Shown here piece after piece: positions 42,157 through 50,555 of a DNA stretch of 64,000 nucleotides (its first letter is position 1; each line of letters opens with the position of its first letter). A model generated the notes under the pieces. The model ran no database searches, had not been told where the DNA came from, and saw only the letters and a list, made by a program, of their open reading frames with translations. This DNA is from UBA1402 sp964488495 (lineage in GTDB: Bacteria > Bacteroidota > Bacteroidia > Bacteroidales > UBA1402): NCBI GenBank assembly GCA_964488495.1, contig CAZAUQ010000002.1:20681-84680 (forward strand). Direction: 5' to 3'. The position numbers were made by a program, and so were the translations under genes.

Positions 42157-43689
42157 TCAGAGCGAAGTGTACTTGAAATTTTTAAACCTGACCTTACCTT
42201 CGCCGGCGGCATAAAGAGCGGGTAACATGCTTTGGAATTCATAGAGCGTGTTGTGATTGTAGCCGGAAATTTCCATACCCCAGCTTTCCTTAATCCAGTT
42301 AATGCCGTCGTGACTGTATGCGCCGGTCAATACCTGATTGTCGTTTCTCAGGCGCAGCCAAAGATGATTGCCGCCCTCGTGGCGAGAGGCTGAACGCTGT
42401 ATGCCCTGGCGGAAACGCATAGTTCGCTGTTGGTCAAAGCCAATACCGGCATAGTAATCGCTGTTGTAATACAACACAAGTCCGGCTGTGGTATTATCGT
42501 CTTTTTCAATTTCGACTTCAATTTCGTAGGCGCGTTCACCTGCCACGCACATGATGGGAGAGGAGGTTCCAGGACTGTTTCCCTGAGCCTGAAGAATCAG
42601 TTCACCTTGCTTTACCTCAAAGCGGGCAGTGTCGAAATTTTTGTAAAATTTCCAGTCCAAACCCACTCTAAACTCTCCCAACTTGCTTCGGTGATCCATC
42701 TTTTCTTTGGCAGGAAGTGGATTTTTGATGGGGCGCTCAATATCACTGCCAAGAGGTGCCAAAAACCATCCGTCTTTGGTAAATTTTACCGGCTCGAGCA
42801 AGGTTTGACGTCCCAGGGAGGTGAAATTGTTCTCATAGGCGTGGTAAATGATCCACCAATCACCTTCGGGGGTGTCTATCAGAGAGCCGTGCCCTTTGGA
42901 CCACCAGCGTTCAGAGTTTTGCCAGGTGCGGATAAGAGGATTATATGGAGAGTTTTCCCAGGGTCCGTTTATGGATTTGGAGCGGGCGACAACCACCATA
43001 TGGCTGGTAGGAGGCCCGGCTGTACCGCCCTCTGCGTTGAGGTAATAATAGTAGTCACCGATTTTGCGAATCTTGGGGCCTTCAAGACACATCCCTTCGG
43101 TAACCCAGTCCGAGGGGAAAATCCAGCCCTCATATACTTTCTCCACACTGCCGGGAACAATCGAAAGGCCGTCATCGGTAAGTCTTGCCCTTTGGCCTCC
43201 GCTCAGGAAGATCCAGCGAGATCCGTCTTCGCCTACAGCATGCCCGGGATCAATGTTGCCTACTCTTAAATCGATGGGGTCGCTCCAGGGGCCGTAGGGC
43301 GAATCGGCATAAGTGACGAAATTCATTCTGCCCGAAGGATGAGCCACCGTGAAATAAATGTAATAAAGATCTCCGTGTTTGCAGATATCCGGAGCCCAGA
43401 CCGAGCCCAGATAGCGCTTCAGTGCAAAACTGATCGGTTGCCAGTTGATCAGGTCGGTGGAATGGAATACAACCAGTCCGGGAACATAGTCAAACGAAGA
43501 ATGAGTCATGTAATAATCATTACCTTCTCTCATTATGGTTGGATCGGGATAATCACCACCTAAAACAGGATTCATATAATGACCATTGCCCAAGTCGCCT
43601 TGCGCGGTTCCGAATTCCTGCCTGTTGGTATCTGTCTGGCTGCAAGCCATAAGCAGGCTAATTAATGAAAGAAATGCTATTTTTTTCAT
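42157..43689 (-). CDS. GH43 family arabinosidase/xylosidase lipoprotein
   Basis: A 510-residue glycoside hydrolase. The signal peptide with lipobox LLMAC (Cys about residue 16) suggests a lipoprotein. The five-blade propeller starts with the GH43 signature GGDYPDPTIM, continues with WAPDICKHGDLYYIYF and includes the acid Glu in MCLEGPKIRKIG; the C-terminal region (about 340-510) is a beta-sandwich domain. Enzymes of this family act on arabinan, arabinoxylan or xylan. I chose ATG 43689; the longer frame is upstream of the -7 box 43712-43719. Divergent from the pectate lyase gene, with which it shares a short promoter region. Confidence 0.92.
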   Translation of the reverse strand: MKKIAFLSLISLLMACSQTDTNRQEFGTAQGDLGNGHYMNPVLGGDYPDPTIMREGNDYYMTHSSFDYVPGLVVFHSTDLINWQPISFALKRYLGSVWAPDICKHGDLYYIYFTVAHPSGRMNFVTYADSPYGPWSDPIDLRVGNIDPGHAVGEDGSRWIFLSGGQRARLTDDGLSIVPGSVEKVYEGWIFPSDWVTEGMCLEGPKIRKIGDYYYYLNAEGGTAGPPTSHMVVVARSKSINGPWENSPYNPLIRTWQNSERWWSKGHGSLIDTPEGDWWIIYHAYENNFTSLGRQTLLEPVKFTKDGWFLAPLGSDIERPIKNPLPAKEKMDHRSKLGEFRVGLDWKFYKNFDTARFEVKQGELILQAQGNSPGTSSPIMCVAGERAYEIEVEIEKDDNTTAGLVLYYNSDYYAGIGFDQQRTMRFRQGIQRSASRHEGGNHLWLRLRNDNQVLTGAYSHDGINWIKESWGMEISGYNHNTLYEFQSMLPALYAAGEGKVRFKNFKYTSL

Positions 43690-43711
43690 TTGGTTTTTGT
43701 TTCGTAATGGA

Positions 43712-43719
43712 CAAAAATA
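43712..43719 (-). promoter_or_regulatory. -7 promoter element for GH43
   Basis: Minus strand TATTTTTG, exact consensus, 22 bases upstream of ATG 43689, divergent to the box at 43762-43769. Confidence 0.6.
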
Positions 43720-43761
43720 CTCAAAAAGCCGAATTTGGGAGGAAGAAGAGTAAAAAAACCG

Positions 43762-43769
43762 TAGTTTTG
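43762..43769 (+). promoter_or_regulatory. -7 promoter element for the pectate lyase
   Basis: TAGTTTTG, exact consensus, 34 bases before ATG 43804; 42 bases separate it from the GH43 box. Confidence 0.6.
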
Positions 43770-43803
43770 CATTAAATTGAACCTCAAAACAGAACTGTTT
43801 GCT

Positions 43804-45591
43804 ATGAAAAAAGCCCAACTCTTATTCCTTATTTGTCTTTTACTGGCCGGTACACGCTCTTTTGCTGAACAAACTCCCGCTTTTCCCGGAGCAGAAGGCC
43901 ACGGCCGATATACTACGGGAGGACGAGGCGGAACAGTATATTTTGTGAACAGTCTTGAAGACAGCGATCCTCCTGTAGCGGGAACCCTGAGGTATGCTTT
44001 AAACCAAAGCGGGCCACGTACAGTGCTTTTTACTGTTTCGGGAACCATCCATCTTGTCAATGAACTTAGAATCACAAAAGGCGATGTCACTATTGCCGGA
44101 CAGTCGGCTCCGGGAGATGGCATTTGTCTGGCTGATTATCCGGTAGTGATTTCTGCGAACAACATTATCATTCGTTTTATTCGTTGCCGCATGGGCGACC
44201 AGGGCGATGCCAATGCCGATGGCGCAGATGTGATGGGAGGCCGGGGCTATAAAAATATCATCATAGACCATTGCTCCATGAGCTGGAGTACAGATGAATG
44301 TGTCTCTTTTTACGGAAACGAAAACTTTAGCCTGCAATGGTGCATTATATCAGAGAGTTTACGTTTATCGGAACACTCCAAGGGGCCTCACGGCTATGGG
44401 GGCATCTGGGGTGGAGTAAACGCCAGTTTTCATCACAACCTGCTGGCCCATCACGACAGTCGAAATCCCCGTTTAGGTCCCTATGCAGCAACTTCCGGCC
44501 GGGAATATGTCGATATGCGAAACAACGTTATTTACAATTGGTGCGGTAACTCCTGTTACGGAGCCGAGGGCATGAACGTCAACATTATCAATTGCTATTA
44601 CAAACCCGGCCCTGCTACACCCGGCGGTGAAAAACGGGGAAGAATTATTTCAATTGACAAGAAAACAGGCATTTCTGCAGGCAGTGATTTTTATAATATA
44701 AACAATGTCTGGGGAAAGTTTTACATAGAGGGCAATATAGTGTCGTCAGGCGTGCCCGGTTACGGAGATGAAAACGAGATCAATGCCACCAGCAACAATT
44801 GGTTTTATGGTGTATACAATCAATTTGCCAGCGGCTACGGTACTGTATCGAGTGCCGACAGACAAGCTATGAAAATGTCCGAAGCTTTCGATCCCGGCAT
44901 TGTTACCACTCACACGGCTGCCAAAGCCTATCAAAAAGTCCTGGAGTATGCCGGCTGCTCTCATAAAAGAGACTCCCACGATGCCCGTATCGTTGAGGAA
45001 ACGTCGACAGGTAAAGCTGCCTTTAAAGGTCTTTCTCCTTATAACGGTTTTGGTGACGACTGGAAAAGTTTAAATTATCCCCGGCCCGGAATTATCGACA
45101 GTCAGGAAGATTTGCGACCCCAAAATGCTGCTGGCGACTGGACACCCTGGCCTGTGCTGAATTCCGTAACAGCTCCCTTAGACAGTGACAATGACGGGAT
45201 GCCCGACGACTGGGAGGACATCAGAGGCCTGGATCCCTCCGATCCTGCCGACAAAAATTCACTGAACAAAGAGGGCTACACCCGTTTGGAAGAATACCTG
45301 AACAGTCTGGTTGCTCCTATTATTACAGAACAGAATCAGGAAGCTGTCTCTAGCCTTAGCAGCCAGGCTTCCGAAAAGGCTTTTTTTGTAGAAGCCATAT
45401 GGAAAGCGGGAAGCCTTTATCTACATTCCAACAGGGAGATCCAAAAAGTAGAGCTTTTCGATTTAAGTGGCCGAAAAGTACTGCAGTTTAAAGGCAAGTC
45501 GCACACTGAAACATTACCCCAGTCTTGTTATTTGCTGAAAGTCACCAGTACCGGTGGAGAAACAAAAGTAATCCGCCTCATTAATTTGTAG
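43804..45591 (+). CDS. Pectate lyase family 1 (PL1) with T9SS C-terminal tail
   Basis: A 595-residue secreted protein. A signal peptide (residues 1-22, ending FAEQ) is followed by a PL1 right-handed beta-helix domain: AFPGAEGHGRYTTGGRGG, GTLRYALNQSGPRTVLF, IIIDHCSMSWSTDE and the NPRLGPY/VDMRNNVIYNW region. At about residues 460-510 there is a Ca-binding-like DSDNDGMPDDWED stretch. The last 65 residues (KVELFDLSGRKVLQF, then YLLKVTSTGG) look like a T9SS type A sorting domain, implying export through the type IX secretion system. Start ATG 43804 fits the signal peptide. Confidence 0.93.
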   Translation: MKKAQLLFLICLLLAGTRSFAEQTPAFPGAEGHGRYTTGGRGGTVYFVNSLEDSDPPVAGTLRYALNQSGPRTVLFTVSGTIHLVNELRITKGDVTIAGQSAPGDGICLADYPVVISANNIIIRFIRCRMGDQGDANADGADVMGGRGYKNIIIDHCSMSWSTDECVSFYGNENFSLQWCIISESLRLSEHSKGPHGYGGIWGGVNASFHHNLLAHHDSRNPRLGPYAATSGREYVDMRNNVIYNWCGNSCYGAEGMNVNIINCYYKPGPATPGGEKRGRIISIDKKTGISAGSDFYNINNVWGKFYIEGNIVSSGVPGYGDENEINATSNNWFYGVYNQFASGYGTVSSADRQAMKMSEAFDPGIVTTHTAAKAYQKVLEYAGCSHKRDSHDARIVEETSTGKAAFKGLSPYNGFGDDWKSLNYPRPGIIDSQEDLRPQNAAGDWTPWPVLNSVTAPLDSDNDGMPDDWEDIRGLDPSDPADKNSLNKEGYTRLEEYLNSLVAPIITEQNQEAVSSLSSQASEKAFFVEAIWKAGSLYLHSNREIQKVELFDLSGRKVLQFKGKSHTETLPQSCYLLKVTSTGGETKVIRLINL

Positions 45592-45609
45592 CAAGAGGCG
45601 GATTTAATA
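45570..45609 (+). terminator. Intrinsic terminator of the pectate lyase gene
   Basis: Ten-bp stem AATCCGCCTC/GAGGCGGATT enclosing the stop codon, followed by TTTAATAAAAA. The U-run is weak. Confidence 0.5.
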
Positions 45610-45656
45610 AAAATTCGGGGGTACGAAAAGTTGTTAAGGGCATTCAGAATAGCTCC

Positions 45657-47201
45657 TTAAGCCTGTTTTCTGAGCAATTGCTTCAGATCGACCTTGTCGG
45701 AGATCAGCGTTCTAAGATCTTCGATGGGTACACGAATTTGCTCCATGCTGTCGCGATCGCGTACAGTAACAGTATTATCAAGCAAAGTATCGTGGTCGAC
45801 TGTGGCACAAAAGGGTGTTCCAATAGCGTCTTGTCTGCGGTAGCGCTTACCGATGGAGTCTTTTTCGTCGTACTGGCATTTAAAATCAAAGCGTAGCTCA
45901 TCGATTATCTGACGAGCTTTTTCGGGCAGTCCGTCTTTTTTGACCAAAGGCAGGATGGCCAGCTTTATGGGAGCCAGGGCCGGAGGCAAATGAAGCAGCA
46001 CCCGGCTTTCGCCTCCAGGTAAAGCTTCTTCTTCGAACGAACCGGCCAGAATGCTCAGGAAGGTACGGTCAAGACCAATAGATGTTTCAATGACATAAGG
46101 CACATAGGATTCGTTGAGTTCCGGATCAAAATACTTGATGCTTTTACCGGAAAATTTCTCGTGGCTACTCAGGTCAAAATCGGTTCTGGAGTGAATGCCT
46201 TCCACTTCCTTGAAGCCAAAAGGCAGTTGAAATTCAATATCGGTGGCGGCGTTAGCGTAATGTGCCAGTTTGTCGTGATCGTGAAAGCGATATTTGTGAT
46301 CACCCAGGCCCAGAGCCTTATGCCATTTCAGGCGGATTTCTTTCCAATTGGCAAACCATTCCAGCTCGGTGCCCGGTTTGACAAAAAATTGCATTTCCAT
46401 TTGTTCAAACTCCCGCATTCTGAAAATAAACTGGCGGGCAACAATTTCGTTGCGAAAAGCCTTGCCGATTTGAGCGATGCCAAAAGGAATTTTCATCCTC
46501 CCGGTTTTTTGAACATTGAGGTAGTTTACAAAAATACCCTGAGCGGTTTCGGGCCTTAAATAGACCTTCATCGCGCCGTCGGCAGTGGAACCCATTTCGG
46601 TAGCAAACATCAGGTTGAACTGACGTACTTCTGTCCAGTTTTTGGTACCGCTGACAGGGCAGACGATTTCTTCGTCCAAAATGATCTGGCGCAGAGCCTC
46701 CAGGTTGTTTTGATTTAGAGCTTCGGAAAAGCGCTTATGTAAAGCTTCTTTTTTTTGCAGGTTTTCGAGGACTCTGGGATTGGTGGCTCTAAACTGGACT
46801 TCGTCAAAAGCTTCTCCAAAACGTTTGGCGGCCTTGGCGATCTCCTTATCAATTTTTTCGTCGTATTTAGCCAGTTGCTCTTCGATGAGCACATCGGCGC
46901 GATATCGTTTTTTGGAATCCTTGTTGTCGATTAGGGGGTCGTTAAATGCGTCTACATGACCCGAAGCTTTCCAGATGGTGGGATGCATAAAGATGGCCGA
47001 ATCAAGGCCGACAATATTCTCGTGCATCAGCACCATGGAATCCCACCAATATTTCTTGATGTTGTTTTTGAGTTCAACTCCCATTTGCCCGTAATCGTAA
47101 ACAGCTGCCAATCCATCGTAAATTTCACTGGATGGGAAAACAAAACCGTATTCTTTGCAATGGGAAATAAGTTTCTTGAAAACATCTTCTTGTTGTGCCA
47201 T
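45657..47201 (-). CDS. glyS: Glycyl-tRNA synthetase (single-chain type)
   Basis: A 514-residue class II synthetase of the eukaryotic/archaeal-like alpha2 type charging tRNA-Gly. Class II motif 2 appears as FRMREFEQMEMQFFVKPG near residue 250, and motif 3 as IETSIGLDRTFL with GGESRVLLHLPP downstream. The C-terminal anticodon-binding domain runs from about 390. Bacteroidetes use this form rather than the two-subunit GlyQS. A consensus -7 box (47224-47231) lies divergent to the parC promoter. Confidence 0.95.
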   Translation of the reverse strand: MAQQEDVFKKLISHCKEYGFVFPSSEIYDGLAAVYDYGQMGVELKNNIKKYWWDSMVLMHENIVGLDSAIFMHPTIWKASGHVDAFNDPLIDNKDSKKRYRADVLIEEQLAKYDEKIDKEIAKAAKRFGEAFDEVQFRATNPRVLENLQKKEALHKRFSEALNQNNLEALRQIILDEEIVCPVSGTKNWTEVRQFNLMFATEMGSTADGAMKVYLRPETAQGIFVNYLNVQKTGRMKIPFGIAQIGKAFRNEIVARQFIFRMREFEQMEMQFFVKPGTELEWFANWKEIRLKWHKALGLGDHKYRFHDHDKLAHYANAATDIEFQLPFGFKEVEGIHSRTDFDLSSHEKFSGKSIKYFDPELNESYVPYVIETSIGLDRTFLSILAGSFEEEALPGGESRVLLHLPPALAPIKLAILPLVKKDGLPEKARQIIDELRFDFKCQYDEKDSIGKRYRRQDAIGTPFCATVDHDTLLDNTVTVRDRDSMEQIRVPIEDLRTLISDKVDLKQLLRKQA

Positions 47202-47223
47202 AGGAGCGTTTTTTTTTAGTTTG

Positions 47224-47231
47224 CAAAGGTA
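47224..47231 (-). promoter_or_regulatory. -7 promoter element for glyS
   Basis: Minus strand TACCTTTG, exact consensus, 22 bases upstream of ATG 47201. Confidence 0.6.
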
Positions 47232-47272
47232 GGGTTTAATTTGTTTTTATGCGCATTGGATGAAAAAAATCG

Positions 47273-47280
47273 TATCTTTG
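47273..47280 (+). promoter_or_regulatory. -7 promoter element for parC
   Basis: TATCTTTG, exact consensus, 32 bases before ATG 47313; 41 bases separate it from the glyS box. Confidence 0.6.
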
Positions 47281-47312
47281 TGACTTAAAATAACCAAAAA
47301 CTAAGCCTTTGT

Positions 47313-50033
47313 ATGGAGGAAGAACATTTTCTGAATGAGACTGATGTTCCAGACAATTTAGATGGTCAGGCCAAAGCGGACAAAGATGGAATTACGCTCT
47401 CGCCTGACCTGCTCAATCCTGCTCACATTAAGCAACAATTAACGGGAATGTACCGCAATTGGTTCCTGGACTATGCTTCGTATGTGATACTTGAGCGTGC
47501 TGTTCCACACATTGCCGACGGCTTGAAACCTGTACAGCGGAGAATTCTGCACTCCATGAAACGCCTGGACGATGCCCGGTACAACAAGGTGGCCAACATC
47601 ATAGGCCATACCATGCAGTTTCACCCTCACGGCGACGCCTCCATCGGTGACGCTTTGGTGCAATTGGGGCAAAAGGAGTTATTGATTGATTGCCAGGGGA
47701 ACTGGGGCAACCTGCTCACCGGTGACGGAGCGGCGGCTCCTAGGTATATCGAAGCCCGACTTTCAAAATTTGCGCTGGAGGTGCTTTTCAATCACAAAAT
47801 TACCGAATGGAAACCCTCTTACGACGGCCGTAATCAGGAACCGGTCTGTCTGCCGGTAAAATTTCCTTTATTATTGGCACAGGGGGTTGAAGGTATCGCA
47901 GTTGGTCTTTCTTCTAAAATACTGCCTCATAACTTTAATGAATTGATAAATGCTTCTATTGCATATTTACGCAATGAAGCGTTTACCTTGTATCCCGATT
48001 TTCAAACCGGCGGTTATGTGGATGTGAGCCGTTACAACGACGGTGAACGCGGAGGCAGCGTAAAAGTCAGGGCCAAAATCAGCAAACTCGACAACAAAAC
48101 CTTGGTGATTACCGAGATTCCTTTTAGCAAAACCACTTCGGGCATCATTGAATCCATTTTAAAAGCCAACGAAAAAAACAAAATCAAAATCCGGAAAGTG
48201 GACGATAACACCGCCCAGAATGCCGAGATATTGATACATTTGGCTCCGGGCACTTCTTCGGACAAGACCATTGATGCGCTATACGCCTTCAGCGATTGCG
48301 AAGTCAGCATTTCTCCCAATTGCTGCGTGATTATGGACGAAAAGCCCCAATTCCTGACGGTAAGCGACGTGTTGAGATACTCAACCGATAACACTAAGGA
48401 ATTGCTCAAAAAAGAATTGCTCATCCGCAAGGGAGAATTGCTCGAAAGCCTGTTGTTTGCATCCCTGGAAAAGATCTTCATCGAGGAAAGAATTTACAAG
48501 GACAAGGCTTTTGAAGAAAGTACCAACATGGACAAGGCCCTTTTGCATATCGACAAAAGGCTGGAGCCCTTCAAAAAAGATTTTGTACGGGAAATCAAAC
48601 GCGAAGATTTGTTGCGTCTGATGGAAATCAAGATGGCCCGTATCCTGAAATTCAATACAGATAAAGCCGATGAAGCTATTGCCTCGATGAAAGCACAGGT
48701 CGAGGAAATCGATCATCATTTGGCCAACCTGGTAGAATACACCATTGCCTGGTTCGAAAGCCTGAAAAAGAAATACGGAGCCGCTTTCCCGCGAAAAACC
48801 GAGATCAGGGGCTTTGATACCATCGAAGCGGCCAAAGTGGTAGAAGCTACCGAAAAGTTGTACATCAACCGCGAAGAAGGTTTTATTGGCACCTCACTCA
48901 AAAAAGACGAATTGGTTTGTCCTTGTTCCGATCTGGACGATGTAATTATTTTTTACAAAGACGGCAAGTACAAAGTTGTCAAGGTGTGCGAGAAAATGTT
49001 TGTCGGCAAAAATGTACTTTACCTGAATGTTTTCAAGAAAAACGACACCCGTACCATTTACAACGTCATTTACCGGGACGGCAAGTTTGACAACAGAGGC
49101 GGAGGAATATCCTACATCAAGCGTTTTGCCGTAAACGGCATCACCAGAGATAAGGAATACGATCTGACCAAAGGCAGCCCGGGTTCACGTATTCAGTATT
49201 TCAGCGCCAATCCCAACGGTGAGGCCGAAATTGTTCGTGTCACACTTAAGCCTGCTCCCAGAATAAAAAAACTCCAATTCGAAAAAGATTTTGGAGAAAT
49301 TGCCATCAAAGCTCGTCAATCAATGGGTAATATTCTAACCAAAAACGATGTCTTCAAAATCATGTTGAAGCAAAAGGGCGGTTCTACGCTGGGCGGCCGA
49401 GAGGTCTGGTTCGATCCGGATGTACTGAGGCTGAATTACGACGGACGCGGAGATTACCTGGGCGAATTTCAGAACGAAGACAGTATTTTGGTAATTACAA
49501 AGAACGGTGAATACTATATGACCAATATTGACCTGAGCAATCATTACGAGGACAATATTCTGCGCATAGAAAAATTCGAGAAAGACAAAATCTGGACAGC
49601 GGCACTTTATGATGCAGAGCAACAGAATTATCCCTATCTGAAACGTTTTCCGCTCGAACTTTCACAACGCAAACTGAGTTTTACCGGAGAAAATCCCGGA
49701 TCCAGACTGATATTGCTCAGTGATACCTATTATCCCCGTATCGAAGTCAGCTTCGGAGGCAACGATAGTTTCAGGGAAAAATTGATACTGGATTGCGATG
49801 AATTCATAGGAATTAAGAGTTTCAAGGCTAAGGGGAAACGCATAAGCACCTTCGAAATTGCAGATATAACAGAAATAGAACCTTTACGTTTCCCGCCTTC
49901 CAAAGATGAGGACAACGATCCGGGTCCGGGAACTGAACCTGTAATTGATGCTGAGCCTGAAGATTTTGAAGAGGAAGATAATCCCGGTAAACTGATTGAT
50001 GAAATTACCGGTCAGATGACGCTTTTTGATTAA
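47313..50033 (+). CDS. parC: DNA topoisomerase IV subunit A (ParC-type)
   Basis: A 906-residue type IIA topoisomerase subunit. Seen: the breakage-reunion region DYASYVILERAVPHIADGLKP near residue 50, the HPHGDASIGDALV segment, and the active-site Tyr in APRYIEARL near residue 145. A DNA-gyrase-type GyrA-box (QRRGGKG-type) is not seen, and the C-terminal domain after about residue 500 is beta-pinwheel-like with an acidic tail (EDFEEED) ending in TLFD. I prefer ParC over GyrA on the missing GyrA-box and length; a gyrA paralogue elsewhere would confirm. Followed at 50182 by tRNA-Leu. Confidence 0.88.
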   Translation: MEEEHFLNETDVPDNLDGQAKADKDGITLSPDLLNPAHIKQQLTGMYRNWFLDYASYVILERAVPHIADGLKPVQRRILHSMKRLDDARYNKVANIIGHTMQFHPHGDASIGDALVQLGQKELLIDCQGNWGNLLTGDGAAAPRYIEARLSKFALEVLFNHKITEWKPSYDGRNQEPVCLPVKFPLLLAQGVEGIAVGLSSKILPHNFNELINASIAYLRNEAFTLYPDFQTGGYVDVSRYNDGERGGSVKVRAKISKLDNKTLVITEIPFSKTTSGIIESILKANEKNKIKIRKVDDNTAQNAEILIHLAPGTSSDKTIDALYAFSDCEVSISPNCCVIMDEKPQFLTVSDVLRYSTDNTKELLKKELLIRKGELLESLLFASLEKIFIEERIYKDKAFEESTNMDKALLHIDKRLEPFKKDFVREIKREDLLRLMEIKMARILKFNTDKADEAIASMKAQVEEIDHHLANLVEYTIAWFESLKKKYGAAFPRKTEIRGFDTIEAAKVVEATEKLYINREEGFIGTSLKKDELVCPCSDLDDVIIFYKDGKYKVVKVCEKMFVGKNVLYLNVFKKNDTRTIYNVIYRDGKFDNRGGGISYIKRFAVNGITRDKEYDLTKGSPGSRIQYFSANPNGEAEIVRVTLKPAPRIKKLQFEKDFGEIAIKARQSMGNILTKNDVFKIMLKQKGGSTLGGREVWFDPDVLRLNYDGRGDYLGEFQNEDSILVITKNGEYYMTNIDLSNHYEDNILRIEKFEKDKIWTAALYDAEQQNYPYLKRFPLELSQRKLSFTGENPGSRLILLSDTYYPRIEVSFGGNDSFREKLILDCDEFIGIKSFKAKGKRISTFEIADITEIEPLRFPPSKDEDNDPGPGTEPVIDAEPEDFEEEDNPGKLIDEITGQMTLFD

Positions 50034-50156
50034 AAGCCGCAAACAATAAATAGTATTGCGTGTAAAAGTACAAAGGCGATAGGTTTTCCGGTGATTTTAC
50101 TGGTCTATGTTGTTGCCGATTTTCCGACAGAATTTTGGCGATTGAAATTATTCAGC

Positions 50157-50164
50157 TACCTTTG
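50157..50164 (+). promoter_or_regulatory. -7 promoter element for tRNA-Leu
   Basis: TACCTTTG, exact consensus, 17 bases upstream of the tRNA 5' end. Confidence 0.6.
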
Positions 50165-50181
50165 CGCTGATTTTCAGATAG

Positions 50182-50263
50182 GCGGCTGTGGTGGAATTGG
50201 TAGTCACGTCAGACTTAGGATCTGGTGCCGAAAGGCGTGGGGGTTCGAGTCCCTTCAGCCGTA
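50182..50263 (+). tRNA. tRNA-Leu (anticodon TAG)
   Basis: An 82-nt cloverleaf with a long variable arm: acceptor GCGGCTG pairs with CAGCCGT (first pair G-U), anticodon loop CTTAGGA gives TAG, variable arm GCC-GAAA-GGC, T-loop GTTCGAG. CCA is not encoded. Perfect -7 box at 50157-50164. Confidence 0.95.
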
Positions 50264-50273
50264 CTTATAGTAC

Positions 50274-50310
50274 AAAATAGGAGAAAACTGAGGCAGTTTT
50301 CTCCTATTTT
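50274..50310 (+). terminator. Intrinsic terminator after tRNA-Leu
   Basis: Perfect 17-bp stem AAAATAGGAGAAAACTG with CAGTTTTCTCCTATTTT and loop AGG, flanked by A and T runs. The perfect symmetry means it could also stop minus-strand transcripts. Confidence 0.85.
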
Positions 50311-50320
50311 AGTTTAATCT

Positions 50321-50328
50321 TACCTTTG
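50321..50328 (+). promoter_or_regulatory. -7 promoter element for the structured RNA candidate
   Basis: TACCTTTG, exact consensus, 10 bases upstream of the 5' strand of the long helix that starts at 50339. There is no protein start nearby in the same orientation. Confidence 0.6.
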
Positions 50329-50334
50329 TTTTCT

Positions 50335-50530
50335 TTCCAGTGCTCCCCACCGTTCAAGCCCGGCCCGCTCAGCCTCCCGATATTCCCTGCTGGTCAGCGC
50401 CGGACGAAGGTGTTGTCTGTTTGTCTCTGCCGAGCCTGCACAGGCAAATATTGCCGGCCTCTGCGCGCTTCGGGCGCAGAGGCTATATATCGGCTTCGGG
50501 GCCGGGCTTGAACGGTGAGGAGCGCTTTCC
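50335..50530 (+). ncRNA. Structured RNA candidate resembling 6S RNA
   Basis: A GC-rich island of about 195 nt amid AT-rich DNA, with an exact -7 promoter just upstream. Its ends form a 28-position helix (50339-50366 with 50499-50526; 26 Watson-Crick pairs, one G-U, one C-A). Inside is a second helix CCGATAT (50377-50383) with ATATCGG (50487-50493), then an apical arm closed by GCCGG (50399-50403) with CCGGC (50454-50458). On the 3' side a 10-bp GC hairpin is formed by 50457-50466 with 50474-50483. Length, end-pairing, an open middle and a 3'-side hairpin match the architecture of bacterial 6S RNA, which binds the RNA polymerase holoenzyme. An inverted-repeat mobile fragment is the main alternative. 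Confidence 0.55.
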
Positions 50531-50555
50531 AAAAATCAATCAGCAGCGAGTGCTG
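50531..50555 (-). terminator. Weak terminator after rubrerythrin
   Basis: Minus strand hairpin CAGCA/TGCTG with a five-base loop, then ATTGATTTTT, directly after the rubrerythrin stop at 50556. Confidence 0.35.

Noticed and set aside
42430..43269. Plus-strand frame of 279 codons inside the GH43 gene
   Set aside because: Antisense to GH43, with no promoter or family signal of its own.
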